The notes under the pieces were generated by a model, which ran no database searches, was not told the origin of the DNA, and saw only the letters and a list, made by a program, of their open reading frames with translations. Shown here piece after piece: positions 23,501 to 35,032 of a stretch of DNA of 64,000 nt (positions are counted from its first letter, which is position 1; each line of letters starts with the position of its first letter). The stretch is taken from positions 7,551,504-7,615,503 of the forward strand of contig NC_088298.1 in assembly GCF_032854445.1 (NCBI RefSeq). The letters are read 5' to 3'. Source of the stretch: Liolophura sinensis (Eukaryota > Mollusca > Polyplacophora > Chitonida > Chitonidae). Position numbers and translations under genes: made by a program.

Positions 23501-26500
23501 TATCTATTTACATAAAAACATGCAAACAAAGAAAAACCTTAATTTAATTGTAAAAGCATGTTCACACACATGTGCAGTCACTTTTACTGACTTGCAGAAA
23601 CCAGCAAAAGCAAAACATGTGAAATGGAAATCAACTCTAATCAAAAGTACAAATCTTATAATATTGAGGGTCTCCTATTTTCATTTGGTTAGTTAAATGA
23701 TAAAGACATGATCCAACGCATCAAAAAAGTGTGTCTTAAGTCTCGTTAAGAAAACATTCTTGGAATATTAACTTCACAAAATATGTCAGAATAATAGCTA
23801 TATCAAAGTCCAAAATGCACACATAGGACGTAATCATGTCAAAACTCATCTAACCTTCACAAACTTGAGTTTCATTTGTAATGTTTCAGTGAAGCCACAT
23901 ACCAAGCTTCGATTCCATACAAATGAACCTTTACGACAAAATGCATAGAAAACTGTTCTGATTCATTTGATTGGTGTTTCACGCCGTACTCAAGAATATT
24001 TCACTTATGTCACGGTGGCCAGCATTATGGTGGGAGGAAATCAGGCAGAGCCCAGGGGAAATTCATGAAAATCCGCAGGCTGCTAGAAAACCTTCCCACA
24101 TACAGCCGGAGAGGAAGCCAGCATGAGCTGGACTTGAACTCACAGCGACGGTATTGGTGTGAGGCTCTGGGGTCAATGTGCTGCAGAGGCGTGCTAGCCC
24201 CCTTGTCCACGGAGGTAATGGAAAACTGTTTTGTGACAGACGACCCTGGTTACCTGTCACGTGATCGACCAGCACCTGCCACTTGGGTAATTCCTGCTCC
24301 AGGTTACGAATCTCTCGCTTCTGTCGTCTGTCAGCGATGGCCAACTCTGCAATCATAAGGTGCTGAGTTAACAAGAGCTAAATGTGGGGTGCTACACGTA
24401 TGCTAACCTGCATTAGCCAGAATTCATCTACCTTTCAAGCAGAAAAGCAGGCTAAACTGCAGACCTGTCAGTTACAAAGTCTCTGTTTAATTGTAACACA
24501 ACGGCTCAGGATAAAATTTACTCTTGCTTCAAATGTCTTGAGGTATGCATTAAGCAGTGAACACACGTACAATGTAAGCTGTGACACAACCAAGTGCCAG
24601 CTTACCAGCACTGTGACTAGCAATATGCCTCTCACCTCTTCCATACAACCCAGTCAAAAATCGTGCCGAAAATTTTTCAGAAATTTGTTAACAAATGCAT
24701 GTGTATATATTTTCAAAAGTTTTGCTGAACAAATCCTTCAGACTTTGTTTATCATGTAATTATTCCAGTAAAACCTTTAGATTACGTTGATTTCACTTAC
24801 AGTTAACGTTCAGTAGCGCACTGTTTATTTCCACTTCATATGTCGCTGTAAGTCATATAAACCTCATATAACGTGCTTGACAACGTGTTAGGCAACAGCA
24901 TTGCAACAAGGGAGAGGTGTACTTTGTAAATAGCTATCAATACTCTGGACTTCCTTTAGCTCTGGACTCCCTTAAACAAAACTTTCCATATCCACACTCT
25001 CATAACTTTCCCAACAAGTGCCACTGGGTTATAATTTCCTATCGGTTCCCGAAAGTCAGGAAAAATTTAACACAGAAAAAATCATTGTGAAAAAAAAGCT
25101 CGTCTGACTTCAAGGAAACTTTTTAAATATGATTTTAAAAACGACTTTCATGACCATATAAAACATCTATGCTTATAAATCCACAAATTTCAACGTAGAA
25201 TTCTCAATGTTGTATTAACTTACCATTTTCCACAGCTTCATCACACTGATCCCTGTAACAGACATGATGACTAATTAATCGTAACAGAGAGATAACAAAC
25301 AGTAACAGACAGTAAAAAACAAACAAGAAGATTATGATTCTTAGAGAGATATCTACATGTAATTATCCACTAAAATATCTAGAACTTGAGTGACAAAAGC
25401 TTACTTGAGGTCTTCACCTGCTATCATAATCTAATGAAACCTCGAATTGTCTACTTGAACTACCTAGAAGTGGCATAAACTTACTTGAGACCTTCACCTG
25501 CTATCACATGCTGATGAAACCTTGAATCACATGTATCTACATGTACTTAGATAGACGTTCAGTGGCATAAGCTTACTTGAGACCTTCACCTGCTATCACA
25601 TGCTGATGAAGCCTTGAATCACATGTATCTACATGTACTTAGATAGAAGTTTCGTGACATTAGCTTACTTGAGATCTTTATCTGTTACCACACTCTGATG
25701 CACCCTGTAATTACCTACTTAGTAATCTATGTTAAGTGGTATATAAATCTTACTTGAGATCTTCATCTGTTACCACACTCTGATGCACCCTGTAATTACC
25801 TACTTAGTAATCTATGTTAAGTGGTATATAAATCTTACTTGAGATCTTCATCTGTTACCACACTCTGATGCACCCTGTAATTACCTACTTAGTAATCTAT
25901 GTTAAGTGGTATATAAATCTTACTTGAGATCTTCATCAGCTATCATGTCCTCAGCATCAGAGAAGTTCAGGACATGGTCTCCCCTGGGTAGAGGCTGAAC
26001 TGTAAATAACAGGTAGATTTATGTTAATTTATTTATGTGATTAGAGCTTTACTTTATACTCAAGAATATTCCGCTTCATATGACAAACAGCCAGCATTAT
26101 GGTGGGAGGAATCAGGGGAAACCCACAAACAATTTCAAGGATGACGGCTGACCTTCCAACGTACTACTGGAGAGAAAGCCAGCATCGTGATCACTTGGTG
26201 AGAGTCTCCTGGGTTATTAGGGAGAACGTGCAAGCTAAACACTTTGCCGCAAAGGCCCCCTAAGGTCACGCTAATAAAATCACAGATGTAGAAATTCTAG
26301 AGTAGCAAGCATCAGAAAATAATTGATCTACCAGAGGCTGGATAAAGCTCCAGACTTCTGGGTTGTGACACACTCACCTGATTGGTCAGGTAACAGGTGG
26401 TACTGTTTCATCAGCAGCCAGTGGTTGTGCAGGGATTTGGCAGTTCTAGAGTGATAGAAACACCTCGTGATGTTCTTGTAGCAGAGACTGAATGTCTCTA

Positions 26501-29500
26501 GCGTTGGCTGACTTGTCTGTACGAAAACATCAGGGAGACGTAAAAATCTGAGTCCTAAATGATTAGGCCACCAACTAATGAAACAAGAGTTCGTTAGAAA
26601 TAGAAGGTCACACAAAAAAAATGGCTGGATTAAATGATTAAATCTCTTAAGATTAATTTAGCTGACTGGTATCAATGGGGAAGCTTTCCGTCCTAAGTTT
26701 TCTTCATTCCTCCCTTAATTTATGAGCAAAGTAGTGCCGTATCGCTGATACATTGCAAGACTACAACAGTCAATTTAGCTTGGGCCCCGAGCGGCCATTG
26801 CGGGAGAAAAACTATGCACTACTATGCATAATGCATGATGCTATAATGTCATGTCATGCTTACAGAACTGTTCACTTTTTCAACAACTCTCAGGTTTACA
26901 GGTAGCATAAACTACCAGCCTTTGCCAGTTACCTAACACTCCCATTAAAATTTCGGATCGAGAGCTGGATTTGAGCTTGTGACCTCACTGCACAAAGCCC
27001 ATTCCCTATGATTCCTCCTTGGGTCATAGAAATAACTCATGCTGATTGGGCAAAACTGGTAACATGCTGGCGCTTTTCAAATGTCTGAATTTTGCTCACT
27101 TTGAGCTGAGATATTTCATTTGTGCAACATTACAAAATAATAATTCTGTTTTTTCACTAAGCTTTCCGCAGGATACATTGTCAAAGCATATCCACATATG
27201 CTCTCATATCTCTTTTCCTTTAAAAATTCATGAATTCTTTTCATGGTGAGAATATGAGGCCAAAATAACTTTTTCATGCACCATTTGGATGAAATATTCA
27301 TATCTTAACAAAAGTCAAAGTACTGCTCAACATTTTTGTTTGAGAACTGTAGATGGCCTAAAATACTGACCAGTCTGCAAAGTTTCTATGAGATCTATTG
27401 ATCTTGGAAAGTTTTGCTTGATTATAGTATGATATCTTAGTGGGTGTAACTGCAAAAAAAGTATGTATCACGACCAAAAGTGATATTAAATGACTGATAT
27501 CTGAACTTTGGGGCCAATGTTTTAGGTGGAAGAGAATAAAAAAATGCCTTTATAACGAGATTGCCAATGGAAAAGTCTCCAATGCCGAGTCGAATAAGAC
27601 CGTTCAGAGTAAGAACCAGCCAATAGATTTATTTATTTATTTGATTGGTGTTTTACGCCGTACTCAAGAATATTTCACTATACGATGGCGGCCAGCATTT
27701 ATGATGGGTGGAAACCGGGCCACAGCCCGGGGGAAAGCCCACGACCATCCGCAGTTTGCCGACAGACCTTCCCACTTACGGCCGGAGAGGAAGCCAGCAT
27801 AAGCTGGACTTGAACTCACAGCGACCGCATTGGTGAGAGGCTCCTGGGTCATTACGCGCTAACCGACTGAGCCACGGAGGCCCCTACCAGCCAATAAAGG
27901 ATTTGGGTTCAAGGTTAGACTTACAGATGACACAGTGCCCAGAAGTTCTTCCTCCTTGTTAGAAAAGAGTGCCTTGGCCTGAACAGACATGATGATCTCG
28001 GGGTGAAGTTGTTTGATCCTGGTGATAGCCAGTCTGGAGCAGAGAAGTGTGGGCGAGTTGGTTAGTATGTCGGTAGTCATGATGATATCAGGGTTCTGGC
28101 ATGCCAGCTGATTCTTTTCTGATTTATATTATATATTAACACTGACACTAAGCTTACTGCACATACATAAAGTACCAATCAGGTGAAAAAAAAAAAAGAC
28201 GACAAAAAAGCGCCATTAAATATGTTAAATTTCAGCACTGATCTGGTTGATTTTTGAACTTGATCTGTGGTTGTAAACAAACAGCATCTGCTTGTCCTCA
28301 TCCACTTCGTTTTCAACCCATGAGCAAATTACAGAAACACTGCCACGCACCCAAAGACATGACAGAAAAAGCAACTGCTATATACCGCCATCTTGGCACC
28401 ATAATTAAACCATTCAACATCCTAGTGGTTTGATTTTTGTGACTGTCAGTCTAAAAGAGACTGGGAGATAATGCAGTTTAATATTGAGTAAACCGTGGTA
28501 AATCATGACATCAGAGATTGGGCGATGTCTCGTCTCACAGAAAAGGTGAGAGAGAGTTTATGGAAGAGCAATTGGCAAATCATTATGACTATTTCAAACC
28601 CAATGAGCAAGTGATATGAAGACACAAAAAATGAAACCCAGGCACAAAAACCCATAAAGGTATCCATACCTACAAAGGTTTCCATATCTACAAAGGTATC
28701 CATATCTGAAAGGTATCCATATCTACAAAGGTATCCGTATCTACACAGGTATCTATATCTGAAAGGTATCCATACCCACAAAGGTAATCCATACCTACAA
28801 AGGTATCCATATTTATAAAGGTATCTATATCTATATAGTAAATGAGACTTACTTGGAGATAACTTGGTCGTAGAGAAGGGCGTACCACCGCTCCTGGATT
28901 TCTCGCAAAGTAAAGCGACATGTGAACTTCACCCCCAGGTGGACTGCTGACAGATCATTTGTCTGAAATCGACAACACGGCTAAACTCATTTGTCACTGT
29001 CTGAGCAGTGTCTTCATCAATATGAAATTTCCTTCTTAATGATGCTGAGACATAAACTGGATTTGTCACAATTTACCAAATTTTCTGAATGATTTTGTGA
29101 CATTTTTGCTAAAACTGCGTCAACATACCACATCAACATTTCACAGTGATGACATATCTAATGTATATCTGACACACTCCTTAAGCTGTAACAAGGAAAG
29201 TAAAACAGTTCCACACATGCCAACAGACATTGAGGGGGCCTCCGTGGCTCAGTCGGTTAGCGCGCTAGCGCAGCGTAATGACCCAGGAGCCTCTCACCAA
29301 TGCGGTCGCTGTGAGCTCAAGTCCAGCTCATGCTGGCTTCCTCTCTGGCCGTAAGTGGGAAGGTCTGCCAGCAACCTGCGGATGGTCGTGGGTTTCCCCC
29401 ACCATAATGTTGGCCACCGTCGTATAAGTGAAATATTCTTGAGTACGGCGTAAAACACCAATCAAAAAAAAAAAAAAACAGACATTGATTTTTTGATATT

Positions 29501-32500
29501 TGTTTAACACCATACTCAAGAATTTTTGATCCTACAAATGAGGTCAGTATTATGGGTGTTCCTGACTTCCTGGCATAAACCACCAACATTTGGCAACTTA
29601 CTGGCAAACTTTCTCACATGTTACATACAGATACGCATGCTACATGTATATTGATGAAAGTAGTTCCCAATGAACTTTAGCCCGCTCAAACAGCAGCATG
29701 AAACTCCCAAAACCCAACCAGCGCTGACAGCAGGACTATCTTTATGTGCCACCTGACAGTTTGATGCACCATGGTTTAATGTTCCTTTCATACTAATAGA
29801 GTATGATAAAACTATTCTGATAAGTTCATAAGTTTACACCATCTTGTAAGGCTGCCATGTTTATACCACCACCGTCACAATGTTACAGCACAGGAACCAA
29901 TCATTAGAACCTGGGGGAGTGGAATGTGGCAGTGAGTCAGTAAGGTGAAACACACAGGCTGTGAGTTCAATCCCGGCCTTGGACAGAATATGTATATTCC
30001 AATACCCTCATTACTCATGTGCAGTCTTGCACTTGCATTCAACATCAACATAACATGCTGATAAAACAACACACATGGTAAAGTTTGTCATTAACTGGCC
30101 AAAAGTAAGTGGTTTACCCTGTGGCCAATCAGAATGTGGTTTATCAGACATACTTTCTCGCTATACATGTAAATCAGCCTCACCTGTTGAACAGCTGTTA
30201 TAAGCAGCAGATCATCTTGGGGTTTCCATCTGCCCAGGTCTTTTGTGGAAGCAGGCGCTGGTGGCTACAACAACAACGACAAAACATCCTGTTCAATTGC
30301 GTGATTACGCTGAATGCCTACAAGTTTTGCTCTTAGATTTACCGAGTGTGTCTCATGATTCCTTGAATCTGATTATGATCCCTGCATTCCAGGAGAGCAG
30401 AAGAGGTGGTGACTTGTTAGGGGATTATATAGATAGTTGACAAAACCATGCCATACATGTACATATAGTATACTGTCTGGTTGAAAGAGTTTTGATTTTA
30501 AAAAGTACAATCTTTTTCACATTTATTTTTGGATTACTAGTAACATGTTGCTGAAAAGAATACTGACTATTTTTTTCATTGCTAGCTACAGAGCAAGGAC
30601 AAGTTAAAGGTTACCTATAGACGTTTTAAATGTTTGTATGCTTTGAATTGAGATGAGATTGATACCAAGATTTAGGTCTGACAATTTTTAACAACTACAT
30701 GGGCAATAAAAGTGCCAAAAATATGTCATTCACAAACTGGATCTAACATGCCTATGAAATCATGTCTGCTCAATTTATTTTGGCAAAGAAGTGGCATTTA
30801 TTGAAAAAGAGCCTCACCACCTACAAGGGCACAGTGCTGAAAGTCACTTACATGTAGACATAATTTGTTTAATATAACAATAATAAAGAAAATTCCTCCC
30901 ACCTTTTGCCTCTTAGCTCTTCTTGAAGAGGATTTTACTGGCTGAAATTCAAGAGAATAATGTTAGCTTAAAAAAAAAAAAAAACAGCAACACTGATAAC
31001 AGCTTGTAAAATACACGAGCTATCCTAATGTAGTTTCTTAAGATACAATGTATTTTTTTTTTTTGGTTCAACAAAATCTTCAACTTCAGCATTTTACAGA
31101 AAAATATCTATTTTGCAGATGTAAAGTGCAGGAAAACAATCAAAATATGACAGATTTATAGGCTAATAACGTTCATAACTGGCTGCTTCCTTGCCATTAA
31201 TCAATATCAAGCATCAGGTCCCGTCCAAAATTTAATTTAATGAAACAATATTTAATGAGCGAGGTAAAACCTTGACATCAACTTGTATCGACTATCGACC
31301 CAACAAAAGGTGAGCAGAGGTAAACATTCAACTGGTCGAACAGCAAATTGGATGGGAGAAGCTGCTACTGAATCTGACTTAAGTTAAACTGACGTAGTAC
31401 ACTCTCTCTTAATGACTTGATTTCTGTTGCTTGACCCAGTGATTAAAATGAATCCAACATGCATCATCATCTTCTTTTCCATACCCCTTACACATTTGCT
31501 TTACACCACTGATAAATTTCGTTCAAAACTCTTGAATAATGTCCAGATCAATGGGCTCATGGTGATGAGGCAGGAAGTCAAGTCAGAAGACACAAAAAGT
31601 CTGTCTCAACATTTGATTCTAGCAATATTCATGTACAAGTGCATTCTCTTTATATAAGGTATGCACAACATAATTCTAACGAATACCCGAAAGAATTTGA
31701 TTTATGAATAGTTCCGCGTCAGGACACAAGTGGTGAGGCTAAGCCCTAACAAGGCTAGGCAAGGTCTACACATAGCATATTCCACACTTTTGGACTCTTG
31801 ACTTCCACCTAATGAATATAATCTTACTCGTTTTTTCTCCGGGGGTGGAGGTGGTGATGTCTCCATCGGGGCTGGGACTTCAGGTTTAATCTCGCCAGGG
31901 CCGCCCTTTAATCTGCCCCGTTCAGATTTGACCAGACTACTCTCAACCAGTTCATCGTCAAACTTCTTCCTCTTGATGGATCTTGTGCTTCGCCGACCTG
32001 CCACCGCTGGCGTTCTGGAGGACACGGGAGTGGAGGGCAAGCTACCAGTCACTGAAGGTAAACTACCACTGACTGAAGGTCAAACAAAATTCATATAGGT
32101 CAGTACTGTTACAGGATAGAGTGATGAACAACATAAATGTATGTTGTATGTCATTTCCTTTATTGTTACCACACAAAACAAGCCATGTAAGCAGTAAAAT
32201 GTGCAGAAACTTCAAAATCATGACTATCAGGCTTGTCAGTGTCTTATAATTTTAGAAAACACATAATTTTGGCATAATGTAAGTTCTGTCTCAGATACAG
32301 GACTTCCATTAATGCAGAACAGTGATACATGTCTCTTTCACAGGTCTACAATGTGTGCCTTATCAAAGTTAAAAAGCTATAACTTAACCTCACAGTTTCT
32401 CCAAAATGTAAAAAAAAACCACTAATAACAGTCAACCTATAAATGCAACGTTAACTTGGTACATTTAGAGAATGAAACAATTTCATATCTTACTGTTACA

Positions 32501-32659
32501 GGTAGGTGTGTACATGATGGGCAAAGGTGTGTCCTCTTTACCTCTGGGTGGTCGTTGAGCTGACAAGGGTGTTCCTGTAGGAGGTGGAAGTGTGGTACTA
32601 CAGGGAGATGACTCTGACACATCCTTTCGCCCTTCCCCTACGTAACATGAATAAATTCG

Positions 32660-32711
<52 letters not shown>

Positions 32712-34622
32712 AATGCTGAACAAAGAGTACCTGACATATTTTTCTCAAATAACTGAAATGGAAATGGGGAAACACTTCATTATATCACAAAAGGTCCCTT
32801 TTCACATATCAAATCATTTATAAAACTGCAAAAGTTTGCATTATTAAGCAATCGCAACTACCATAACCATCATAACACAGTGATAGTGACGAAATATCAT
32901 CACTATACACAAAACTGGCTCCCATGGTACAAGTGTGCCTATGTAATGTTATGTAAGGTGTGTTAGAAAGACAACTGATAACTGAGGCTGGAGGACTAAC
33001 CCAGGCAGCGAAATTTGGCCTGCCGGCGAAACCCAGAAATCGGTTACGTCTTTTCCGCCTCGCCTAACCGATCATTCGGTTACGCCACGTATGTTTATCA
33101 ACCCGATTGGTTACGCTAATTGTTTACGTGGTTTATGTTTCAGGCATCATTATGGATCATTAATAAAAGTATTCAGCTCAATGTTATTTTTTTTTCTTTT
33201 CTATATCTAGCAGCTCATACCGTAAGGTTGGTGAACAAAAGAAAGAGAAATTTTACACTCACACGGTGTTTCAACGTTGTGTGTTGCCTGGTTGGTACTT
33301 GACTCCTGTGGCACATTTTTACGTGAAATTCCGTTATACAGGCTTATATGTTTGCAATATGCCCAGTCCAACATTAAGTACTTCCAGTAAGTGTCATTAC
33401 GGTATTGGGGAGCGAGTTTGGTATCCCTGATTACTGATAATTAACGCAGTTTCCAACGCACGTGGTGTGAGTCTTACCATAGTGATATATATATATACAG
33501 TATATATATACTCGCTACAGGGCCGGGAGAGACCTTGACATCACAGGCCTGTGCTCTAAATCAGAACGCAGCCGGTGAGGTCCCGTAAGGGTTCCATCAT
33601 TCTGTACGGTAGACTCGACTAATTTGCGCTCGAGTAGCAGTTAAACTACATGTACATGAAAAGGTAACCTTGTTTTATTTACTTGCGTGATCGTGAAAAG
33701 ATAAGTCAAAATAAATAATTTGAGTATTATCTCAAAGCCTGTAAGGCATATATGAATGATTACATTTCCATGTGACCAGCACAGGCAGCTGGCTGTGGCT
33801 GAAATCGATGTTTCTATTTTTAGACGCGTTGCCATACTGGCCGCGTTGTGATTATGAAAGCTGTTCAGTCCAGTTTATTTGTAGTTACCTAATGCACACT
33901 GACTCTAAGAACGTTCTCGTTGGACAGTTGGCCTAACCGATTTTCCGGTTAGCCAAATTGAACCGCACGTAACCGTTGCGCGACCAACGGTTTCGTTCGC
34001 GCCAAATTTCGCTGCCTGCTAACCTGAACATCAGAATGATGGACCTGACTTCCATTAAGGCCATTTGATGCTTGAAACAATACTTCATTGGGTTATAATT
34101 ACAAAATTTTATGTGGCGATTAAGGGGAGATGTTGCGATGTAGAATTGACCATCTTGAGGTAAGTTGAGTTGCTGTTCGGACTGCCACCTGTTTCCCACT
34201 ATTTAGACAACACTGTTGGTCTATGACTGTGGTTTAGCGATGACTGTGGTGTATCCAAATTTCCTCAACCAACAGTCAGTGTACTCAGACAAGATTATCT
34301 ACAATCTGACATCGACCTAGTCTTATAACAGTCCCGATTTCAAAGAGTTCAATGTCAACACTTGAAATCTTACTGATTATTTAAAATCTAAAATTATCAC
34401 CGTGACTGTTCTAAGCTTTCACAAAAAATCAAAATCTGTTGGTATAGATGATAAGAGTGTATGGAACAAACCTGAATCTGATCGAGAAGGGGTTGTCATC
34501 ACCTGCGTGTGTGGTTTGACATCTTCATTGTTCGACACACTTCCAGTTAACATGGACGTCGTTAACGGGGCGCCAGTTTCCGACACACGTACAGATGCAC
34601 TATTGCTTACTGAATTCGACAT
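20537..34622 (-). CDS. MCRS1: Microspherule protein 1
   Basis: Nuclear/nucleolar protein found in NSL histone-acetyltransferase and INO80 complexes and on kinetochore fibres. Fourteen coding exons, minus strand: 34472-34622 (ATG), 32542-32637, 31828-32051 (or to 32072), 30903-30941, 30184-30264, 28853-28962, 27925-28033, 26378-26516, 25924-25999, 25224-25252 (29 nt), 24254-24346, 23296-23378, 21491-21706, 20537-20620 (stop). Phases all agree; 509 codons, human about 462. Early IKRKKFDDELVESSL is near-identical to vertebrates. The MCRS N-terminal domain (about 177-300) has DLGRWKPQDDLLLI and CRFTLREIQERWYALLYD. A coiled coil follows (AIADRRQKREIRNLEQEL). Residues 411-482 are the FHA phosphopeptide-binding domain (ITLGRATKDNQIDVDLSLEG; NNGDFFVANEGKRPIYIDG). 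The last exon is SCLRFIFLINEDLISVIR. The N-terminal Ser/Thr/Pro-rich part is the variable section. Shares a promoter interval with DNAJB11. Confidence 0.97.
20620..21065. repeat. Tandem repeat containing SINE tails
   Basis: Unit of about 125 nt seen two to three times: caatgtaacatccaataaaa, caacacaaactatcaggg, then a minus-orientation family-1 tail fragment (20800-20850, 20938-20985). Starts at the acceptor side of the last MCRS1 exon. Confidence 0.75.
21110..21440 (-). repeat. SINE-like repeat (family 5), old copy
   Basis: Diverged tail at the left (gtttattgctaaaggtttcac), core caacctctgacaagttactg, and a reverse tRNA-like head at the right (tctggatttgaacacggagc). Confidence 0.45.
21789..22041 (+). 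repeat. tRNA-derived SINE (family 1)
   Basis: Head gggggcctccatggctgagt with A-box, B-box attcaagtccagct, tail caatcaagtaaatgaataag. 83 nt upstream of the FHA exon acceptor in MCRS1. Confidence 0.88.
22216..22345 (-). repeat. tRNA-derived SINE (family 1), 3' part
   Basis: Reverse tail (aatttatttatttcattagtg) and body up to gcaggtttctgcagacctt. Confidence 0.8.
22558..22824 (+). repeat. tRNA-derived SINE (family 1), old full-length copy
   Basis: Head cagcctagtggttcgcatgc, ggagtctctcaccaatg, tail actccaatcaaatatataaa. Diverged throughout. Confidence 0.82.
22895..23232 (+). repeat. tRNA-derived SINE (family 2)
   Basis: B-box-like gggtcaatcctgggtcc, then cctcgcttggcgttaagta, gccttcggtaagtcgtctca, aagcagcactagataaaaga, and the (actc)n tail caagcactcactcactcact. 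Second copy at 59071-59465. Confidence 0.85.
23962..24215 (-). repeat. tRNA-derived SINE (family 1), full length
   Basis: Tail at left (tgattggtgtttcacgccgt), reverse B-box ggacttgaactcacagcg, head end at 24215. Lies 39 nt from the donor of the MCRS1 coiled-coil exon (24254). Confidence 0.92.
25400..25923 (-). repeat. Tandem array of MCRS1 exon-9 donor copies
   Basis: Directly after the donor of exon 25924-25999. Six copies (near 25400, 25485, 25573, 25666, 25749, 25838), period about 83-93 nt, each reproduce about 22 nt of the exon end, the GTAAG donor and intron. In the minus sense each reads like gatgaagatctcaagtaag or ggtgaaggtctcaagtaag. The two families of units (gatctt / gaccttcacc) show successive expansions. 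In frame the donor itself gives AAG TAA, so retention would end the protein. Confidence 0.92.
26022..26262 (-). repeat. tRNA-derived SINE (family 1), old copy
   Basis: Tail aatttatttatgtgattaga at left, body cagcattatggtgggaggaa, head with agagtctcctgggttatta and caaaggccccc at right. Starts 23 nt upstream (minus sense) of an MCRS1 exon acceptor at 25999, so its 3' tail lies in the acceptor region. Confidence 0.85.
26885..27000 (-). repeat. SINE-like repeat (family 5) fragment
   Basis: gcataaactaccagcctttg, ccagttacctaacactccc, reverse head gctggatttgagcttgtgac. Confidence 0.45.
27018..27300 (+). repeat. Dispersed repeat C, copy 1
   Basis: gggtcatagaaataactcat, ctgattgggcaaaactgg, gctgagatatttcatttgtg, gcaacattac. 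Related to 38590-38780 (plus) and 42220-42385 (minus). Unknown family. Confidence 0.5.
27627..27892 (-). repeat. tRNA-derived SINE (family 1), reference-quality copy
   Basis: Complete: reversed (aaat)n tail, gtgttttacgccgtactcaa, body, reverse B-box ggacttgaactcacagcg, and head ctaaccgactgagccacgga ggcccc. Little divergence, so young. Confidence 0.95.
28651..28840. repeat. Intronic minisatellite beside an MCRS1 donor
   Basis: About ten units of roughly 18 nt (tatccatatctacaaagg and variants), starting 12 nt beyond the donor of exon 28853-28962. No exon sequence is visible in the unit. Confidence 0.9.
29233..29480 (+). repeat. tRNA-derived SINE (family 1), young, internal deletion
   Basis: Intact head with A-box ctcagtcggttagcgcgct and B-box, then a body lacking the ccgggctctgcccggtttcc segment, and a pure A tail of 14. 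Confidence 0.95.
29495..29650 (-). repeat. SINE-like repeat (family 5) fragment
   Basis: taacaccatactcaagaatt, gcataaaccaccaacatttg, gcaacttactggcaaacttt. Shares the short 'actcaagaat' tail block with family 1. Confidence 0.5.
29905..30000 (+). repeat. tRNA-like SINE head
   Basis: gtggcagtgagtcagtaagg (A-box-like) and gtgagttcaatcccggcctt (B-box-like). Only the head is recognisable. Confidence 0.4.
32663..32709. repeat. (AT)n microsatellite
   Basis: About 23 AT units, 26 nt upstream (minus sense) of the MCRS1 exon-2 acceptor at 32637, where a polypyrimidine tract would be expected. Confidence 0.93.
33002..34018. mobile_element. Nonautonomous DNA transposon with TIRs and 6-bp TSD
   Basis: Perfect 18-bp ends CAGGCAGCGAAATTTGGC (33002-33019 and reverse complement at 34001-34018). 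Flanking duplication CTAACC at 32996-33001 and 34019-34024. Subterminal regions are rich in cggttacg / cggttagg motifs on both sides. No transposase frame in 1,017 bp. CAGG ends recall hAT, but hAT duplicates 8 bp, so the superfamily is open. It sits in MCRS1 intron 1. Confidence 0.88.
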
Positions 34623-35032
34623 AGCAACAGAAACGTGAAATTATCAATGCCTTTCCGACCTTTGTAGTACTGATATTAGTAAATACATAATATTGTGAGA
34701 AAACGCAGAGACTTCTACCCGTTGGCCGTCATAGTAAGCTCGGCATCTTGAACATAAACAAAAGCAAGTTCGTCTTCCGCAAGATACTGCCTGACAGAGT
34801 TTTAACCTGGGTCCAAATTTGCAGACAAGTTTGAGTTCATCTTGAGTCAAGTTTTCCCTTTGAGCCAAGACACTTGAATTCTGGTAATTCTCACAGGCAC
34901 TCCTTGAATACTCATTATTATGATTAAAAAGGCTTTTTACTTCACATGACAAAAGAACTGCGAAATGTTGCCTCCAGATCTGTAATGACCTAGGGTAATT
35001 TTTATATAGGATATCCATAGATCCTAAGCAAG
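34623..35032. promoter_or_regulatory. Divergent promoter interval MCRS1 / DNAJB11
   Basis: 410 bp between the two start codons, transcribed outward. No TATA box at a convincing position. An open minus-strand frame (34644-35042) overlaps the DNAJB11 start and has no family features; treated as chance. Confidence 0.6.

Noticed and set aside
29233-29330. True tRNA gene (A- and B-box present)
   Set aside because: It is the head of a SINE repeated dozens of times; no complete tRNA fold or acceptor stem seen. The same holds for heads at 8484, 57368, 59071 and 61986.
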